NCBI RefSeq assembly: GCF_005222805.1
Contig: NZ_STGC01000005.1
Location: 2,023,651-2,087,650 of the forward strand
Direction of reading: 5' to 3'
From: Devosia sp. FKR38
GTDB lineage: Bacteria > Pseudomonadota > Alphaproteobacteria > Rhizobiales > Devosiaceae
Length of the DNA stretch: 64,000 nucleotides
The notes beneath the pieces are model-generated. The model did not search any database, was not told the origin of the DNA, and saw nothing but the letters and a program-made list of their open reading frames with translations. The translations under genes were made by a program, and so were the position numbers. Of the stretch, positions 1-10,942 are shown in pieces. The first letter of the stretch is position 1. Each line of letters opens with the position of its first letter.

Positions 1-1
1 C

Positions 2-652
2 GTCTCCGACATCAAGACCTTTGGCTCCACCGGCAAGAAGACGGCCGTCGTCTCCACCATCAATGGCGATGCCAACGTGCCGTTCTACAAGGAACTGGCC
101 AACCAGGGCATCAAGGCCGAAGACATCCCCGTGGTGGCCTTCTCGGTCGGCGAAGAAGAGCTCGCTGGCTTTGACACCACCCCGCTGGTCGGCCACCTGG
201 CTGCCTGGAACTACTTCCAGTCCGTCGATGTCCCCGCCAACGCCGAATTCATCAGCGCCTGGCAGACCTTCATGGGCAATCCCGACAAGGTGACCAACGA
301 TCCGATGGAAGCCACCGTCATTGGCTTCAACCTGTGGGTCCAGGCCGTCGAGAAGGCCGGCACCACCGACACCGACGCCGTGCTGGATGCCATCATCGGC
401 CTCGAAACCCCGAACCTGACTGGCGGCGTCGCCAAGATGCTCCCCAACCACCACATCACCAAGCCGGTGCTGATCGGTGAAATCCAGGCCGACGGCCAGT
501 TCGAAGTCGTGTCCGAATCCGAACTGGTCCCCGGCGACGCCTGGTCCGACTTCCTGCCCGAATCCAAGATGATCGAGGCCGATTGGACCGCGCCGATCTC
601 CTGCGGCAACTACAACACCGAGACCAAGGCCTGCGGCGGAACGGCAATGTAA
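2..652 (+). CDS. urtA: Urea ABC transporter substrate-binding protein UrtA (3' part only)
   Basis: The reading frame is open from the first bases of the window to TAA at 650-652, giving the last 216 residues of a protein whose family is usually about 420-440 aa, so the 5' half lies outside. It ends in a Cys-containing tail (SCGNYNTETKACGG) that I recognise from the C-terminus of UrtA-type urea-binding proteins. The family belongs to the periplasmic type I binding proteins of the HAAT (branched-chain amino acid-like) ABC importers and delivers urea or short-chain amides to UrtBC. Identification rests mainly on the following genes urtB, urtC, urtD and urtE in canonical order. Function is inferred from family and context. 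Confidence 0.93.
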   Translation, partial: VSDIKTFGSTGKKTAVVSTINGDANVPFYKELANQGIKAEDIPVVAFSVGEEELAGFDTTPLVGHLAAWNYFQSVDVPANAEFISAWQTFMGNPDKVTNDPMEATVIGFNLWVQAVEKAGTTDTDAVLDAIIGLETPNLTGGVAKMLPNHHITKPVLIGEIQADGQFEVVSESELVPGDAWSDFLPESKMIEADWTAPISCGNYNTETKACGGTAM

Positions 653-730
653 GCCGACGCCTGACCAGACCTGGACGAGGACGGCCCCGGCCGCCCTCGT
701 CTTGTTGATGATAGACGCATGAGGCCAATG

Positions 731-2362
731 ATGAACGCAATCAATCTGTTCCGGACCATCGCGCTCTTCCTTGCCCTGATGCTCGGCGCCACTCCGGCCG
801 CCCAGGCCCAGGTCGCGGACGCCGAACTCACCGTGCTGGTCGACGCGCTGGCACCGGGCAATTTCAAGGACCGCGAAGCCGCTATCGGCACACTCGCGGC
901 GACCGGCGACCAGCGCGCCGTGCCCGTTCTCGAAGTTCTGCTCGAAGGCGAGCTTTATGTCGACGAGGCCAGCGGCAAGGTGGTCATGACCGCCGAACCC
1001 GGCGGCAAGGGCGCGATTACCGATCCGGTGACGGGCGCCGAACTGCCGGCGCTGACAACGGCCGGGCTCGACAAGGTCAAGGTCAACAACGGCCTGCGCC
1101 GCGTGCTGCGCACCGCCATCGGCCAGATGACCCTGCTCAGCCCGGATGCTGACGTTCGGCTCCTTGCCGCGCAGTCGATCCTGCGCGATGCCGATCCGGC
1201 CCAGAGCAAACTGCTCGACAGCGCCATCGCCGCCGAAACCGACGCAGCCATCCGCCGTGTCATGGAACAGGCCCGTGCCGCCATCGTGCTGCGCTCGCCC
1301 GACGCCGCCCTGGCCGACTGGCAGGCTGCCGTGCCAGTGGTACAGGCCATCGGGGGCCGCGATGCCATCAACGCCCTGACAACAGCCCTCAACACCGCGC
1401 CCGCCGAGGTCAAGCCGCTCATCGAGACCGCGTTGCAGGGCCTCTCGCGTGACCGTGCCGTCTGGGATGTGGCCCAGAACATCTGGTTTGGCATCTCGCT
1501 GGGTTCGGTGCTGCTGCTGGCGGCGATCGGCCTGGCCATCACCTTTGGCGTGATGGGCGTGATCAACATGGCCCATGGCGAAATGGTCATGCTCGGCGCC
1601 TACACCACCTTTGTCGTGCAGGAGGTCATCCGCCAGAATGCACCGGGCCTGTTCGACTGGTCTCTGGCCATCGCCCTGCCGCTGGCCTTTGCTGTCACGG
1701 CCCTGGTCGGGGTCGCCATCGAACGCGGCATCATCCGCTTCCTCTACGGCCGCCCGCTCGAGACCCTGCTGGCCACATGGGGCCTGTCGCTGATCATCCA
1801 GCAGGCGGTGCAACGCATCTTCACCGCCAATATCCGCGAAGTGGGCAACCCCACCTGGATGTCCGGCTCGTTTGATTTGGGCGGCCTGGCCATCACCTGG
1901 AACCGCTTCTACATCGTCATCTTTGCGATGATGGTCTTCGTGGCCCTGTTGCTGGTGCTCAAATATACCGCCATCGGGCTGCACATGCGCGCCGTGACCC
2001 AGAACCGCCGCATGGCCTCCGCCATGGGCATCCGCACCCCGCTGGTCGATGCCATGACCTTTGGCCTTGGCTCCGGCATCGCCGGCCTGGCCGGCGTGGC
2101 GCTGAGCCAGATCGGCAATGTCTCGCCCAACCTCGGCCAAGGCTACATCATCGACAGCTTCATGGTCGTGGTCTTCGGCGGCGTGGGCAATCTCTGGGGC
2201 ACCCTGGTCGGCGCGCTGACGCTGGGCGTCGCCAACAAGTTCATCGAGCCCTATTTCGGCGCGGTGCTGGGCAAGATCATCATTCTCGTTCTCATCATCC
2301 TCTTCATCCAGCGCCGTCCCCGCGGCCTCTTCGCGCTCAAGGGAAGGTCCATCGAAGCATGA
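731..2362 (+). CDS. urtB: Urea ABC transporter permease UrtB
   Basis: Inner-membrane permease of the urea importer, LivH-like. An N-terminal signal-like stretch (about residues 1-27, ending AQAQ) and a roughly 220-residue helical extracytoplasmic region precede the membrane domain, which begins near residue 250. The motif MGVINMAHGEMVMLGAY is diagnostic for LivH/UrtB permeases. The long N-terminal extension is normal for UrtB, and the 543-aa length fits. In-frame ATGs occur at 719, 728 and 731. GAGG at 721-724 is best spaced for 731, so I chose that; 719 would add four residues. The stop overlaps the urtC start (ATGA). Confidence 0.93.
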   Translation: MNAINLFRTIALFLALMLGATPAAQAQVADAELTVLVDALAPGNFKDREAAIGTLAATGDQRAVPVLEVLLEGELYVDEASGKVVMTAEPGGKGAITDPVTGAELPALTTAGLDKVKVNNGLRRVLRTAIGQMTLLSPDADVRLLAAQSILRDADPAQSKLLDSAIAAETDAAIRRVMEQARAAIVLRSPDAALADWQAAVPVVQAIGGRDAINALTTALNTAPAEVKPLIETALQGLSRDRAVWDVAQNIWFGISLGSVLLLAAIGLAITFGVMGVINMAHGEMVMLGAYTTFVVQEVIRQNAPGLFDWSLAIALPLAFAVTALVGVAIERGIIRFLYGRPLETLLATWGLSLIIQQAVQRIFTANIREVGNPTWMSGSFDLGGLAITWNRFYIVIFAMMVFVALLLVLKYTAIGLHMRAVTQNRRMASAMGIRTPLVDAMTFGLGSGIAGLAGVALSQIGNVSPNLGQGYIIDSFMVVVFGGVGNLWGTLVGALTLGVANKFIEPYFGAVLGKIIILVLIILFIQRRPRGLFALKGRSIEA

Positions 2363-3534
2363 TTACACAGGCCCTCTTCCGCGCCCTCGACAAGAAAGCG
2401 ATCTGGATCGTCGCCATCCTCCTGGCCGTCGCCATCGCCGTGCCGCTGTCCAATTTGATGTTGCCCGATGGCCATCCGCTGCGACTGCCCAACTATGCCG
2501 TACCACTGTTCGGCAAATATCTGACCTTTGCCATGCTGGCCCTGGCACTGGATCTGGTCTGGGGCTATTGCGGCATCCTCTCGCTCGGCCACGGCGCCTT
2601 CTTTGCCATCGGCGGCTATGCCATGGGCATGTACCTCATGCGCCAGATCGGCACCCGCGGCGTCTATGCCAATCCCGTCCTGCCCGACTTCATGGTCTTC
2701 CTGAACTGGAAGGAACTGCCCTGGTACTGGTACGGCATGGATAATTTCTGGATCGCCATGCTGATGGTGGTCCTGGTGCCGGGCCTGCTGGCTTTCGTCT
2801 TCGGCTTCCTCGCCTTCCGCAGCCGTGTCACCGGCGTCTATCTCTCCATCATCACCCAGGCCATGACCTATGCGCTGCTGCTGGCCTTCTTCCGCAACGA
2901 CATGGGCTTTGGCGGCAACAATGGCCTGACCGACTTCAAGGACATCCTGGGCCAGTCCATCTCTGCCCCCACCACGCGCGCAGCCCTGTTTGCCGCCTCG
3001 GCGATTGCCCTGGCGCTGGCGGTGCTGGCCTGTTCGATGATCGTCAACTCCAAGCTGGGCAAGGTCATGGTGGCCGTGCGCGACGCCGAGAGCCGCACGC
3101 GCTTCCTGGGCTATCGCGTTGAATATGTGAAGCTGTTTGCCTTTGTGGTCTCGGCCGTCATCGCAGGCATTGCCGGCGCGCTCTATGTGCCCCAGGTGGG
3201 CATCATCAACCCGTCAGAATTCGATCCCGCCAACTCCATCGAAGTGGTGATCTGGACGGCCGTGGGCGGCCGCGGCACCATCGTGGGGCCCATCATCGGC
3301 GGCATCCTGGTCAATGTGGGCAAATCCTATTTCACCGGCGCCTTCCCCGAATACTGGCTCTTTGCCCTCGGCGCGCTCTTCGTCGTTGTCACCCTGTTCA
3401 TGCCCAAGGGCATTGTCGGCCTCATCGGCCAGTATCGTCGCGCCACCACCAAGCGCGAGCAGCATGACCGCACGGCCTCTGCCGAAGCCGAGGCCGGCAT
3501 TGAGCCGACCAACCAACCCAAGCCGGCGGAGTAG
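2359..3534 (+). CDS. urtC: Urea ABC transporter permease UrtC
   Basis: Second permease of the urea importer, LivM-like, 391 aa. The LivM signature LDLVWGYCGILSLGHGAFFA lies near residues 60-80, with about eight further hydrophobic segments and a charged cytoplasmic tail rich in Glu, Ala and Lys. ATG at 2359 overlaps the urtB stop by four bases (ATGA), so the two permeases are translationally coupled, as expected for heterodimer partners. The order urtB-urtC-urtD is the conserved one. Substrate is inferred from the adjoining urease genes. Confidence 0.93.
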   Translation: MITQALFRALDKKAIWIVAILLAVAIAVPLSNLMLPDGHPLRLPNYAVPLFGKYLTFAMLALALDLVWGYCGILSLGHGAFFAIGGYAMGMYLMRQIGTRGVYANPVLPDFMVFLNWKELPWYWYGMDNFWIAMLMVVLVPGLLAFVFGFLAFRSRVTGVYLSIITQAMTYALLLAFFRNDMGFGGNNGLTDFKDILGQSISAPTTRAALFAASAIALALAVLACSMIVNSKLGKVMVAVRDAESRTRFLGYRVEYVKLFAFVVSAVIAGIAGALYVPQVGIINPSEFDPANSIEVVIWTAVGGRGTIVGPIIGGILVNVGKSYFTGAFPEYWLFALGALFVVVTLFMPKGIVGLIGQYRRATTKREQHDRTASAEAEAGIEPTNQPKPAE

Positions 3535-3538
3535 AGCC

Positions 3539-4288
3539 ATGACCGACAAGACAGGCACCATGCTCTATCTGGACGGCGTCTCGGTGGCCTTCGACGGCTT
3601 CAAGGCCATCAACAACCTGTCCATCATCGTCCATCCGGCCGAAATGCTGGCCATCATCGGCCCCAATGGCGCCGGCAAGACCACCATGATGGATATCATC
3701 ACCGGCAAGACCCGCCCTGACGATGGCCAGGTGCTGTTCGATGGCCGCACCGACCTCACCAAGCTCGACGAAGCCGCCATTGCCAATCTGGGCATAGGCC
3801 GCAAGTTCCAGAAACCCACCGTCTTTGAGAGCCATACCGTCTGGGACAATATCGAGATGGCGCTCAAGAAACCCCGCGGCGTGTTCGCGACGCTGTTCTA
3901 TGCCGCCAGCACAGCCGACAACGCCCGCATCAGCGAAATCCTCGAAACCGTCCGCCTGCTCAACCGCAAGCACGAGCTGGCCGCCGACCTCAGCCATGGT
4001 CAGAAGCAATGGCTCGAGATCGGCATGCTCTTGGCCCAGGACCCCAAGCTGCTGCTGGTCGACGAACCCGTGGCCGGCATGACCGACGCTGAAACCGTCG
4101 AGACCGCCAAGCTGCTGCGCGAAATCGCCAAGACCCGCTCTGTGGTCGTTGTCGAGCACGACATGAGCTTTGTGCGCGAACTGGGTTCGCGCGTCACCTG
4201 CCTCGCCGAAGGCTCCGTCTTGGCCGAGGGCACGCTCGACCAGGTCAGCGCCAATCCCGTCGTGATCGAACGCTATCTCGGGCGCTGA
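3539..4288 (+). CDS. urtD: Urea ABC transporter ATP-binding protein UrtD
   Basis: ABC ATPase of the LivG class, 249 aa. Walker A GPNGAGKTTMMD, the unusual signature LSHGQKQWLEIGM (seen in UrtD rather than LSGGQ) and Walker B LLLVDEPVAGM are all present, followed by the switch His in VVVEHDM. It powers urea import at the inner face of the membrane together with UrtE. The frame stays open upstream to 3314, but that part overlaps urtC. The ATG at 3539 sits four bases after the urtC stop, behind a purine-rich GGCGGAGTAGAG, so it is preferred. Confidence 0.93.
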   Translation: MTDKTGTMLYLDGVSVAFDGFKAINNLSIIVHPAEMLAIIGPNGAGKTTMMDIITGKTRPDDGQVLFDGRTDLTKLDEAAIANLGIGRKFQKPTVFESHTVWDNIEMALKKPRGVFATLFYAASTADNARISEILETVRLLNRKHELAADLSHGQKQWLEIGMLLAQDPKLLLVDEPVAGMTDAETVETAKLLREIAKTRSVVVVEHDMSFVRELGSRVTCLAEGSVLAEGTLDQVSANPVVIERYLGR

Positions 4289-4292
4289 CTTG

Positions 4293-5366
4293 ATGGATAT
4301 CAACCTTCGTCGCAGCGCCGTCCCCTATCATGCTCCCGGGCTGGACGACCCGCTATGGTTTGCGGGCCTGACCCCGGAGGGCTGGCAATTGGTGACGCGA
4401 CGGACACTTCTGGCGATGGGTGTGGTGGCAGGGGGGGCGGCCCTGGGCGGCGCGGTGGCGGCCAACAGCTATGCCGCAGCGATGCGCACGGCCAACGCTG
4501 CCATCGACCCGGGTCTGTCGAGCCTCGTCGATACCCGCCTGGGCCGGCTGGAATATGCCGAGCGCGGCACCGGCACGCCGCTTCTGATGGTCCATGGCAC
4601 CGGCGGCGGCTTTGACCAGGGGCTGATGTTCGCCCACGGGCTGGTCGAGCGGGGCTACCGCGTCATCGCCCCGTCCCGCTTTGGGTATCTGCGCTCGAGC
4701 CTGCCCGCCGATCCGTCCAGTGCCAACCAGGCAGATGTCTTCGTGGACCTGCTCGATCATCTGGGCATCGACAAGATCGCCATCGCCGGCGGCTCGGCCG
4801 GCGCGCTGTCGGCCATCGACTTTGCCATCCGCCACCCCGACCGCTGCGCCGCGCTGGTCCCGATCGTTCCGGCCACCTATGTCCCCAGCCGCGATGCGGT
4901 GACCGCCGACAACGCGCCCGCGGGGGTCGAAGCCGCCATGCAGCTGTTCCGCTCGGACTTCCTGTTCTGGGCTGCCATCCGCACGGTGCCCGATTTGCTG
5001 GTCGGCACCCTGCTTGCCACCGATCCGGCCCTGCTGGCCACGGTCTCGCCCGCCGAGGCGGCACGTGCCGAGGCCGTCCTGTGGTCCCTGCTGCCCGTCA
5101 GCCGCCGGGTCGATGGCATGGCCAACGATGCTCGCCTGGCCGGCCATCCTGCACCGGCCGCTCTGACCGAGATCACCGCCCCGGTCCTGACCATTTCCGT
5201 CGAGGACGACCGCTTCGGCACGGCCCTGGCCGCACGCCATATTGCGGCGACGATCAAGCACGCCAACCTCGTCATGTTTCCCTCCGGCGGCCACATCTTT
5301 TTGGGCCATGACAACGATATGACCGACCAGATGGACCTGTTTTTCCGAAGGATTGGATACGCATGA
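4293..5366 (+). CDS. Alpha/beta hydrolase inserted in the urea transporter operon
   Basis: 357-aa alpha/beta-hydrolase fold protein. Residues 35-62 (TRRTLLAMG followed by an Ala/Gly-rich stretch) resemble a Tat signal or single membrane anchor, so the catalytic domain may be periplasmic. An oxyanion-loop HGTGGG lies at 101-106, the nucleophile elbow GGSAG has Ser168, an acid is likely in SVEDDRFG, and the catalytic His is in FPSGGHIFLGH near residue 335. A TTG directly precedes the ATG; ATG was chosen. The gene starts four bases after the urtD stop and its stop overlaps the urtE ATG (ATGA), so it is co-translated with the transporter. The substrate is unknown; a urea-releasing or amide compound is only a guess. 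Confidence 0.85.
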   Translation: MDINLRRSAVPYHAPGLDDPLWFAGLTPEGWQLVTRRTLLAMGVVAGGAALGGAVAANSYAAAMRTANAAIDPGLSSLVDTRLGRLEYAERGTGTPLLMVHGTGGGFDQGLMFAHGLVERGYRVIAPSRFGYLRSSLPADPSSANQADVFVDLLDHLGIDKIAIAGGSAGALSAIDFAIRHPDRCAALVPIVPATYVPSRDAVTADNAPAGVEAAMQLFRSDFLFWAAIRTVPDLLVGTLLATDPALLATVSPAEAARAEAVLWSLLPVSRRVDGMANDARLAGHPAPAALTEITAPVLTISVEDDRFGTALAARHIAATIKHANLVMFPSGGHIFLGHDNDMTDQMDLFFRRIGYA

Positions 5367-6064
5367 CCGCCCTCACCATCAATGCCATCGACCTGCACTA
5401 TGGCGCTGCCCAGGCGCTGAAATCGGTGTCCATCAGCTGCCAGCCCGGCCGCATCACCGCCGTGCTTGGCCGCAATGGCGTGGGCAAGTCATCGACCCTG
5501 CGCGCCGTCACCGGCGTGCACGGCATTTCGGCCGGCGACATCCGCTTCGGCGACGAGCTGCTGCGCAAGGCCCCGCCCTACAAGCGCGCCCGCATGGGCA
5601 TCGGCTATGTGCCGCAGGGCCGCGAAATCTTCCCGCTGCTCACGGTCAAGGAGAACCTTGAAACCGGTTACGCCGGCCTGCCGCGCAGCGAACGCAACAT
5701 ACCCGACTACATCTTCGAGCTCTTCCCCGTGCTCAAGTCCATGCTGGGCCGGCGCGGCGGTGACCTCTCGGGTGGCCAGCAGCAGCAGCTCGCCATCGGG
5801 CGTGCCCTGGTCACCCGACCCAAGGTCCTGGTGCTCGATGAACCCACCGAGGGCATCCAGCCCTCCATCATCAAGGACATCGGCCGCGCCCTGCAGTTCC
5901 TGCGCGACGAAAAGGGCATGACCATTCTGTTGGTCGAACAGTTCCTCGACTTCTGCCGCGAGATCGCCGACGATATCTATGTGATGGATCGCGGCGAAAT
6001 CCAGCATGCCGGCCCCGCCAGCGATCTGGACCTGCCCGAGGTTCGCCGCCATCTGATGGTCTAG
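5363..6064 (+). CDS. urtE: Urea ABC transporter ATP-binding protein UrtE
   Basis: ABC ATPase of the LivF class, 233 aa. Walker A GRNGVGKSS, signature LSGGQQQQLAIGRAL and Walker B VLVLDEPTEGIQPSI are intact. The EGIQPSII stretch after Walker B is typical of UrtE/LivF. It pairs with UrtD to energise urea uptake. ATG overlaps the stop of the inserted hydrolase (ATGA). It is the last transporter gene; ureD starts about 90 bases downstream, with no convincing terminator between, so import and urease genes may share a transcript. Confidence 0.93.
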   Translation: MTALTINAIDLHYGAAQALKSVSISCQPGRITAVLGRNGVGKSSTLRAVTGVHGISAGDIRFGDELLRKAPPYKRARMGIGYVPQGREIFPLLTVKENLETGYAGLPRSERNIPDYIFELFPVLKSMLGRRGGDLSGGQQQQLAIGRALVTRPKVLVLDEPTEGIQPSIIKDIGRALQFLRDEKGMTILLVEQFLDFCREIADDIYVMDRGEIQHAGPASDLDLPEVRRHLMV

Positions 6065-6156
6065 TTGAGGACGGCGCCCGCTCTGCCAGGCGCTGCAATG
6101 CCGATGTCGATTGCCCGCCTGCGCTGCCATTGCCTGTCCGGCACGGGACTGACTCC

Positions 6157-7011
6157 ATGCTGATCGACGCCCCACAGCTGTCACCTGCACAGGGGCCCGC
6201 GCCCCGCATGCAACGCGCCCGCGGCGTCGGTGGGCTTGTCACCCAGCAGCGCGATGGCGTCACCCGCCTCGACCAGCTCTATCAGGACGGCTGCGCCAAG
6301 ATTCGCCTGCCCCACACCCATTCCAGCGCCCTTGAGGCCGTGCTGATCAACACCGCCGGCGGCCTCACCGGCGATGACCATATGCAATGGAACGCTGAGA
6401 TTGCCCCCGGCGGCCGCGCCGTGCTGACCACCCAGGCCTGCGAGCGCATCTATCGCTCCATCGGCGGCCCGGCCCGCGTCGAAACCCGGCTCACTGTTGG
6501 CGCCAATGCCCATCTCGACTGGCTGCCGCAGGAAACCATCATGTTCGCGGCCAGCCAGCTCGACCGCCGCATCGACATCGATCTTGCCCCCGGCGCCAGC
6601 CTCACCGCCGTCGAAGCCTTTCTGCTCGGCCGCGATGCCATGGGCGAGACGGCGCTCGACGCCCGCCTGCGCGACAACTGGCGCATCCGCCGCAATGGCC
6701 GCCTGCTGCATGCCGAAGCCACCCGCCTCGATGGTACCCTGGCCGAGCGCGATGGCCTCTCCCTGCTGGCCGGCAAGCGCGCCTTTGCCACCGTGCTCCA
6801 TGTTGCGCCCGATGCCGACGCCTGCGCCCGCCGCCTCGCCACTCTGCGCAGCATGCTGCCCGACGATGGCCGCATCGCCGCCAGTGCCAATGGTGAGCGT
6901 CTGGTGGTCAGGGCCCTTGCACAAACAGGGCTTGCACTTCGCCGCCTGATCGTTCCAATTCTTGCTGAGCTTTCCGGCGCAGGCACGCTCCCGCGCCTCT
7001 GGCATCTATAG
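6157..7011 (+). CDS. ureD: Urease accessory protein UreD
   Basis: Urease accessory scaffold that binds the apo-urease and, with UreF and UreG, helps deliver nickel. It is 284 aa from ATG 6157. Family features include the conserved N-terminal block around [12 protein letters not shown], the central [11 protein letters not shown], and [19 protein letters not shown]. An in-frame TTG at 6130 would add nine residues, but ATG is preferred. It heads the structural genes ureA, ureB and ureC, the usual order in Alphaproteobacteria. I see no strong Shine-Dalgarno for either start. Confidence 0.92.
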   Translation: MLIDAPQLSPAQGPAPRMQRARGVGGLVTQQRDGVTRLDQLYQDGCAKIRLPHTHSSALEAVLINTAGGLTGDDHMQWNAEIAPGGRAVLTTQACERIYRSIGGPARVETRLTVGANAHLDWLPQETIMFAASQLDRRIDIDLAPGASLTAVEAFLLGRDAMGETALDARLRDNWRIRRNGRLLHAEATRLDGTLAERDGLSLLAGKRAFATVLHVAPDADACARRLATLRSMLPDDGRIAASANGERLVVRALAQTGLALRRLIVPILAELSGAGTLPRLWHL

Positions 7012-7019
7012 GACCAGCC

Positions 7020-7322
7020 ATGAACCTGACCCCGCGTGAAAAAGACAAACTGCTGATCGCCATGGCCGCCATCGTGGCCCGCAAGCGCCTCGAGCGCGGC
7101 GTCAAGCTCAACCATCCCGAGGCCATCGCCCTGATCACCGATTTTGTGGTCGAAGGCGCCCGCGACGGTCGCCCGGTGGCCGAGCTGATGGAAGCCGGCG
7201 CCCATGTCGTCAGCCGCGCCCAGGTCATGGAAGGCATCGCCGAGATGATCCACGACGTGCAGGTCGAGGCCACCTTCCCCGATGGCACCAAGCTGGTCAC
7301 CGTTCACGAACCGATCCGCTGA
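7020..7322 (+). CDS. ureA: Urease subunit gamma
   Basis: Small structural subunit of nickel urease (urea to ammonia and carbamate), 100 aa, the standard length. The sequence opens [17 protein letters not shown] and contains [21 protein letters not shown] and [18 protein letters not shown], all classic UreA blocks. It starts eight bases after ureD behind an AGGA. It assembles with UreB and UreC into the cytoplasmic holoenzyme. Confidence 0.97.
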   Translation: MNLTPREKDKLLIAMAAIVARKRLERGVKLNHPEAIALITDFVVEGARDGRPVAELMEAGAHVVSRAQVMEGIAEMIHDVQVEATFPDGTKLVTVHEPIR

Positions 7323-7373
7323 GCCGCCCCATCAATCCTGCCGCTTCACCCGCCCAATTCCCGCGAGGACATC

Positions 7374-7682
7374 ATGATCCCAGGCGAAATCATCCCCAAG
7401 TCCGGCGATATCGAGCTCAATGTCGGCGCGCCGCAGATCACCATCGAGGTCGCCAACACCGGTGACCGCCCCATCCAGGTCGGCTCGCACTACCACTTCT
7501 TCGAGACCAATGCCGGCCTCTCCTTCGACCGCACTGCGGCCCGCGGCATGCGCCTCGATATTGCCGCCGGCACCGCCGTGCGCTTCGAGCCCGGCCAGAC
7601 CCGCGAGGTCCGCCTCATTCCGCTCAGCGGCGACCGCACCGTGTTCGGTTTCCGCCAGCAGGTCATGGGCAGCCTCGACTAG
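7374..7682 (+). CDS. ureB: Urease subunit beta
   Basis: Beta structural subunit of urease, 102 aa. The conserved opening MIPGEII, the [19 protein letters not shown] block, [18 protein letters not shown] and the closing region around FGFRQQVMG identify it clearly. The start has a GAGGA motif upstream. ureA lies 51 bases before it. An unknown gene, rather than ureC, follows directly. Confidence 0.97.
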   Translation: MIPGEIIPKSGDIELNVGAPQITIEVANTGDRPIQVGSHYHFFETNAGLSFDRTAARGMRLDIAAGTAVRFEPGQTREVRLIPLSGDRTVFGFRQQVMGSLD

Positions 7683-7742
7683 CACTGGGCGGATGCCGCA
7701 AATCTCACTAGAAGGGCGCCAAACCTTTCAGCGGAGCCGATC

Positions 7743-8141
7743 ATGAATACCCAAGCCGAAACCGAACTTCTCGCCCAGCTCGCCGAAGTAGTCGCCAATC
7801 TGCACGACGGCGGCATGCAGGATGGCCAGGCCATGTTCATGCTCGGCGCCGGAGCGGACCGGCTGGTCTCCATCCGCGCCCACAACAACTGGTCCCATTT
7901 CAAGGCCGCGCTGACCCCGGCCGACACCATCGAACTGCTCCAGCACATCGATGCCGAGGGCAACACCGCTCTGCGCGAGGAAAAGGGCCGCCAGGCCTAT
8001 GCCCTGCAGGCCCTGGCCCTGTCGCTTGCTGCCAAGGACGCTGAGCTGGACACCGTTCGCGCCGGCGCTGCCCTGCTCGATCAGGTCATCGAATCCGCCC
8101 TCTCCAATTTCCGCACCCACGCCAAGCCCGCCCTAGGCTGA
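7743..8141 (+). CDS. Unknown 132-aa protein between ureB and ureC
   Basis: Small soluble protein of 132 aa with a GGAG ribosome-binding site. The sequence is largely helical: an N-terminal helix ([20 protein letters not shown]), a middle [11 protein letters not shown] segment and an Ala/Leu-rich C-terminal helix. I do not recognise a family. It sits in the urease operon on the same strand, 60 bases after ureB and 16 before ureC, with base composition like its neighbours, so it is probably a genuine co-expressed gene. A role linked to urease assembly or regulation can only be suggested by position. Confidence 0.75.
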   Translation: MNTQAETELLAQLAEVVANLHDGGMQDGQAMFMLGAGADRLVSIRAHNNWSHFKAALTPADTIELLQHIDAEGNTALREEKGRQAYALQALALSLAAKDAELDTVRAGAALLDQVIESALSNFRTHAKPALG

Positions 8142-8157
8142 ACTCCACGAGGACCCC

Positions 8158-9867
<1,710 letters not shown>

Positions 9868-9882
9868 ACACCGTCCTGAATC

Positions 9883-9907
9883 GGCGGCCGCCCACCCGGT
9901 GGCCGCC
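9883..9907 (+). other. GC-rich hairpin between ureC and the TPR-methyltransferase gene
   Basis: A 10-bp stem (GGCGGCCGCC with GGTGGCCGCC, one G-U pair) closes a 5-base loop. No T-run follows, so it is not a typical intrinsic terminator. It ends three bases before the AAGGA ribosome-binding site of the next gene. It may protect the 3' end of the urease message or dampen downstream translation. Confidence 0.55.
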
Positions 9908-9921
9908 ACAAGGACAAGCTG

Positions 9922-10806
9922 ATGCCCGATACGCCAACGCCCCAGGCCCTGCTCCAACGCGGCGAGGCCCTTCTGGCCGAGGGCGCGCTGGTCGAGGCCC
10001 GCGACGCCTTCACTCAAGCTCTCGCCCAACGCCCGCGCGACGGGGCAGCGCTGCGCGGCCTGGGCAAGGCCCAGCTTGACCTCGGTGACACCGCCGGTGC
10101 CACCGCGAGCTTCCGCCAGGCCCTCGCCATCGTGCCCTATGATCTCTATGCCGCCCACATGCTGGCCTCGCTCACCGGCGAATCCAATGCGCGCGCCAAT
10201 GGCTATGTGCCCGACCTATTCGACACCTATGCCGAGAGCTTTGACGATCACCTGACTGGCGCCCTGGGCTACCGCATCCCGCAGGTGATCCGCGCCGTGC
10301 TCGCTGATCACCCGCCCTTCGCTGCCCTCATCGACATCGGCTGCGGCACCGGCCTTGTCGGCGCGGCGCTCGCCGACCGGGTCACGGCCATGGACGGCAT
10401 CGATATCGCGCCCCGCATGACGCGCAAGGCGCTGGAGCGCGGCATCTATCGCCATCTGCGCACCGGCGACGCCGCTGCCATCCTGGGTTCAGACCAAGCC
10501 CTCTGCGGCCCCTATGATCTGGCCATCGCCGCCGATGTCTTTGTCTATCTCGGCGCGCTCGAACCCATCTTCGCTGCCGTCGCCAGTGTCCTCGCCCCCG
10601 ATGGCCTCTTCATCTTCTCCGTCGAGACCGCCGAGGGCACCGGCCCCGCACTGCGCTCCAGCGGCCGCTTCGCCCATCCCGACGCCTATATCGACCAGCT
10701 CGCCGCGCACTTCGGCTTTACCATCGCGGCGCGCCATCCCCACCCCATCCGCAATGAGCGGGACAATCCCATCCCCGGCATGCTTTACCGGCTCAAACGC
10801 AATTGA
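9922..10806 (+). CDS. TPR-repeat SAM-dependent methyltransferase
   Basis: 294-aa protein resembling the predicted methyltransferases with an N-terminal tetratricopeptide repeat. Residues about 5-75 form two helix-turn-helix TPR units. The class I methyltransferase fold follows, with motif I LIDIGCGTGLVGAAL at about 137-150, a motif II Asp in MDGIDIAP, and LAIAADVFVYLGAL. The methyl acceptor is unknown. It starts with AAGGA at the usual distance and reads in the urease direction 55 bases after ureC, separated by a strong hairpin. It may be a passenger rather than a urease factor. Confidence 0.82.
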   Translation: MPDTPTPQALLQRGEALLAEGALVEARDAFTQALAQRPRDGAALRGLGKAQLDLGDTAGATASFRQALAIVPYDLYAAHMLASLTGESNARANGYVPDLFDTYAESFDDHLTGALGYRIPQVIRAVLADHPPFAALIDIGCGTGLVGAALADRVTAMDGIDIAPRMTRKALERGIYRHLRTGDAAAILGSDQALCGPYDLAIAADVFVYLGALEPIFAAVASVLAPDGLFIFSVETAEGTGPALRSSGRFAHPDAYIDQLAAHFGFTIAARHPHPIRNERDNPIPGMLYRLKRN

Positions 10807-10942
10807 TCGGCCTTGTTGGCACCTGTGGAAAGGACCACTATCGCCAGAAGGTCACCAAGCGGGACGCAGACTGCGCTCTGTCGCGCCTGACCGAGACGAA
10901 CATGACACCGCAGCGCGCGGCCGCGCTATTTGAGGGCCTGGT

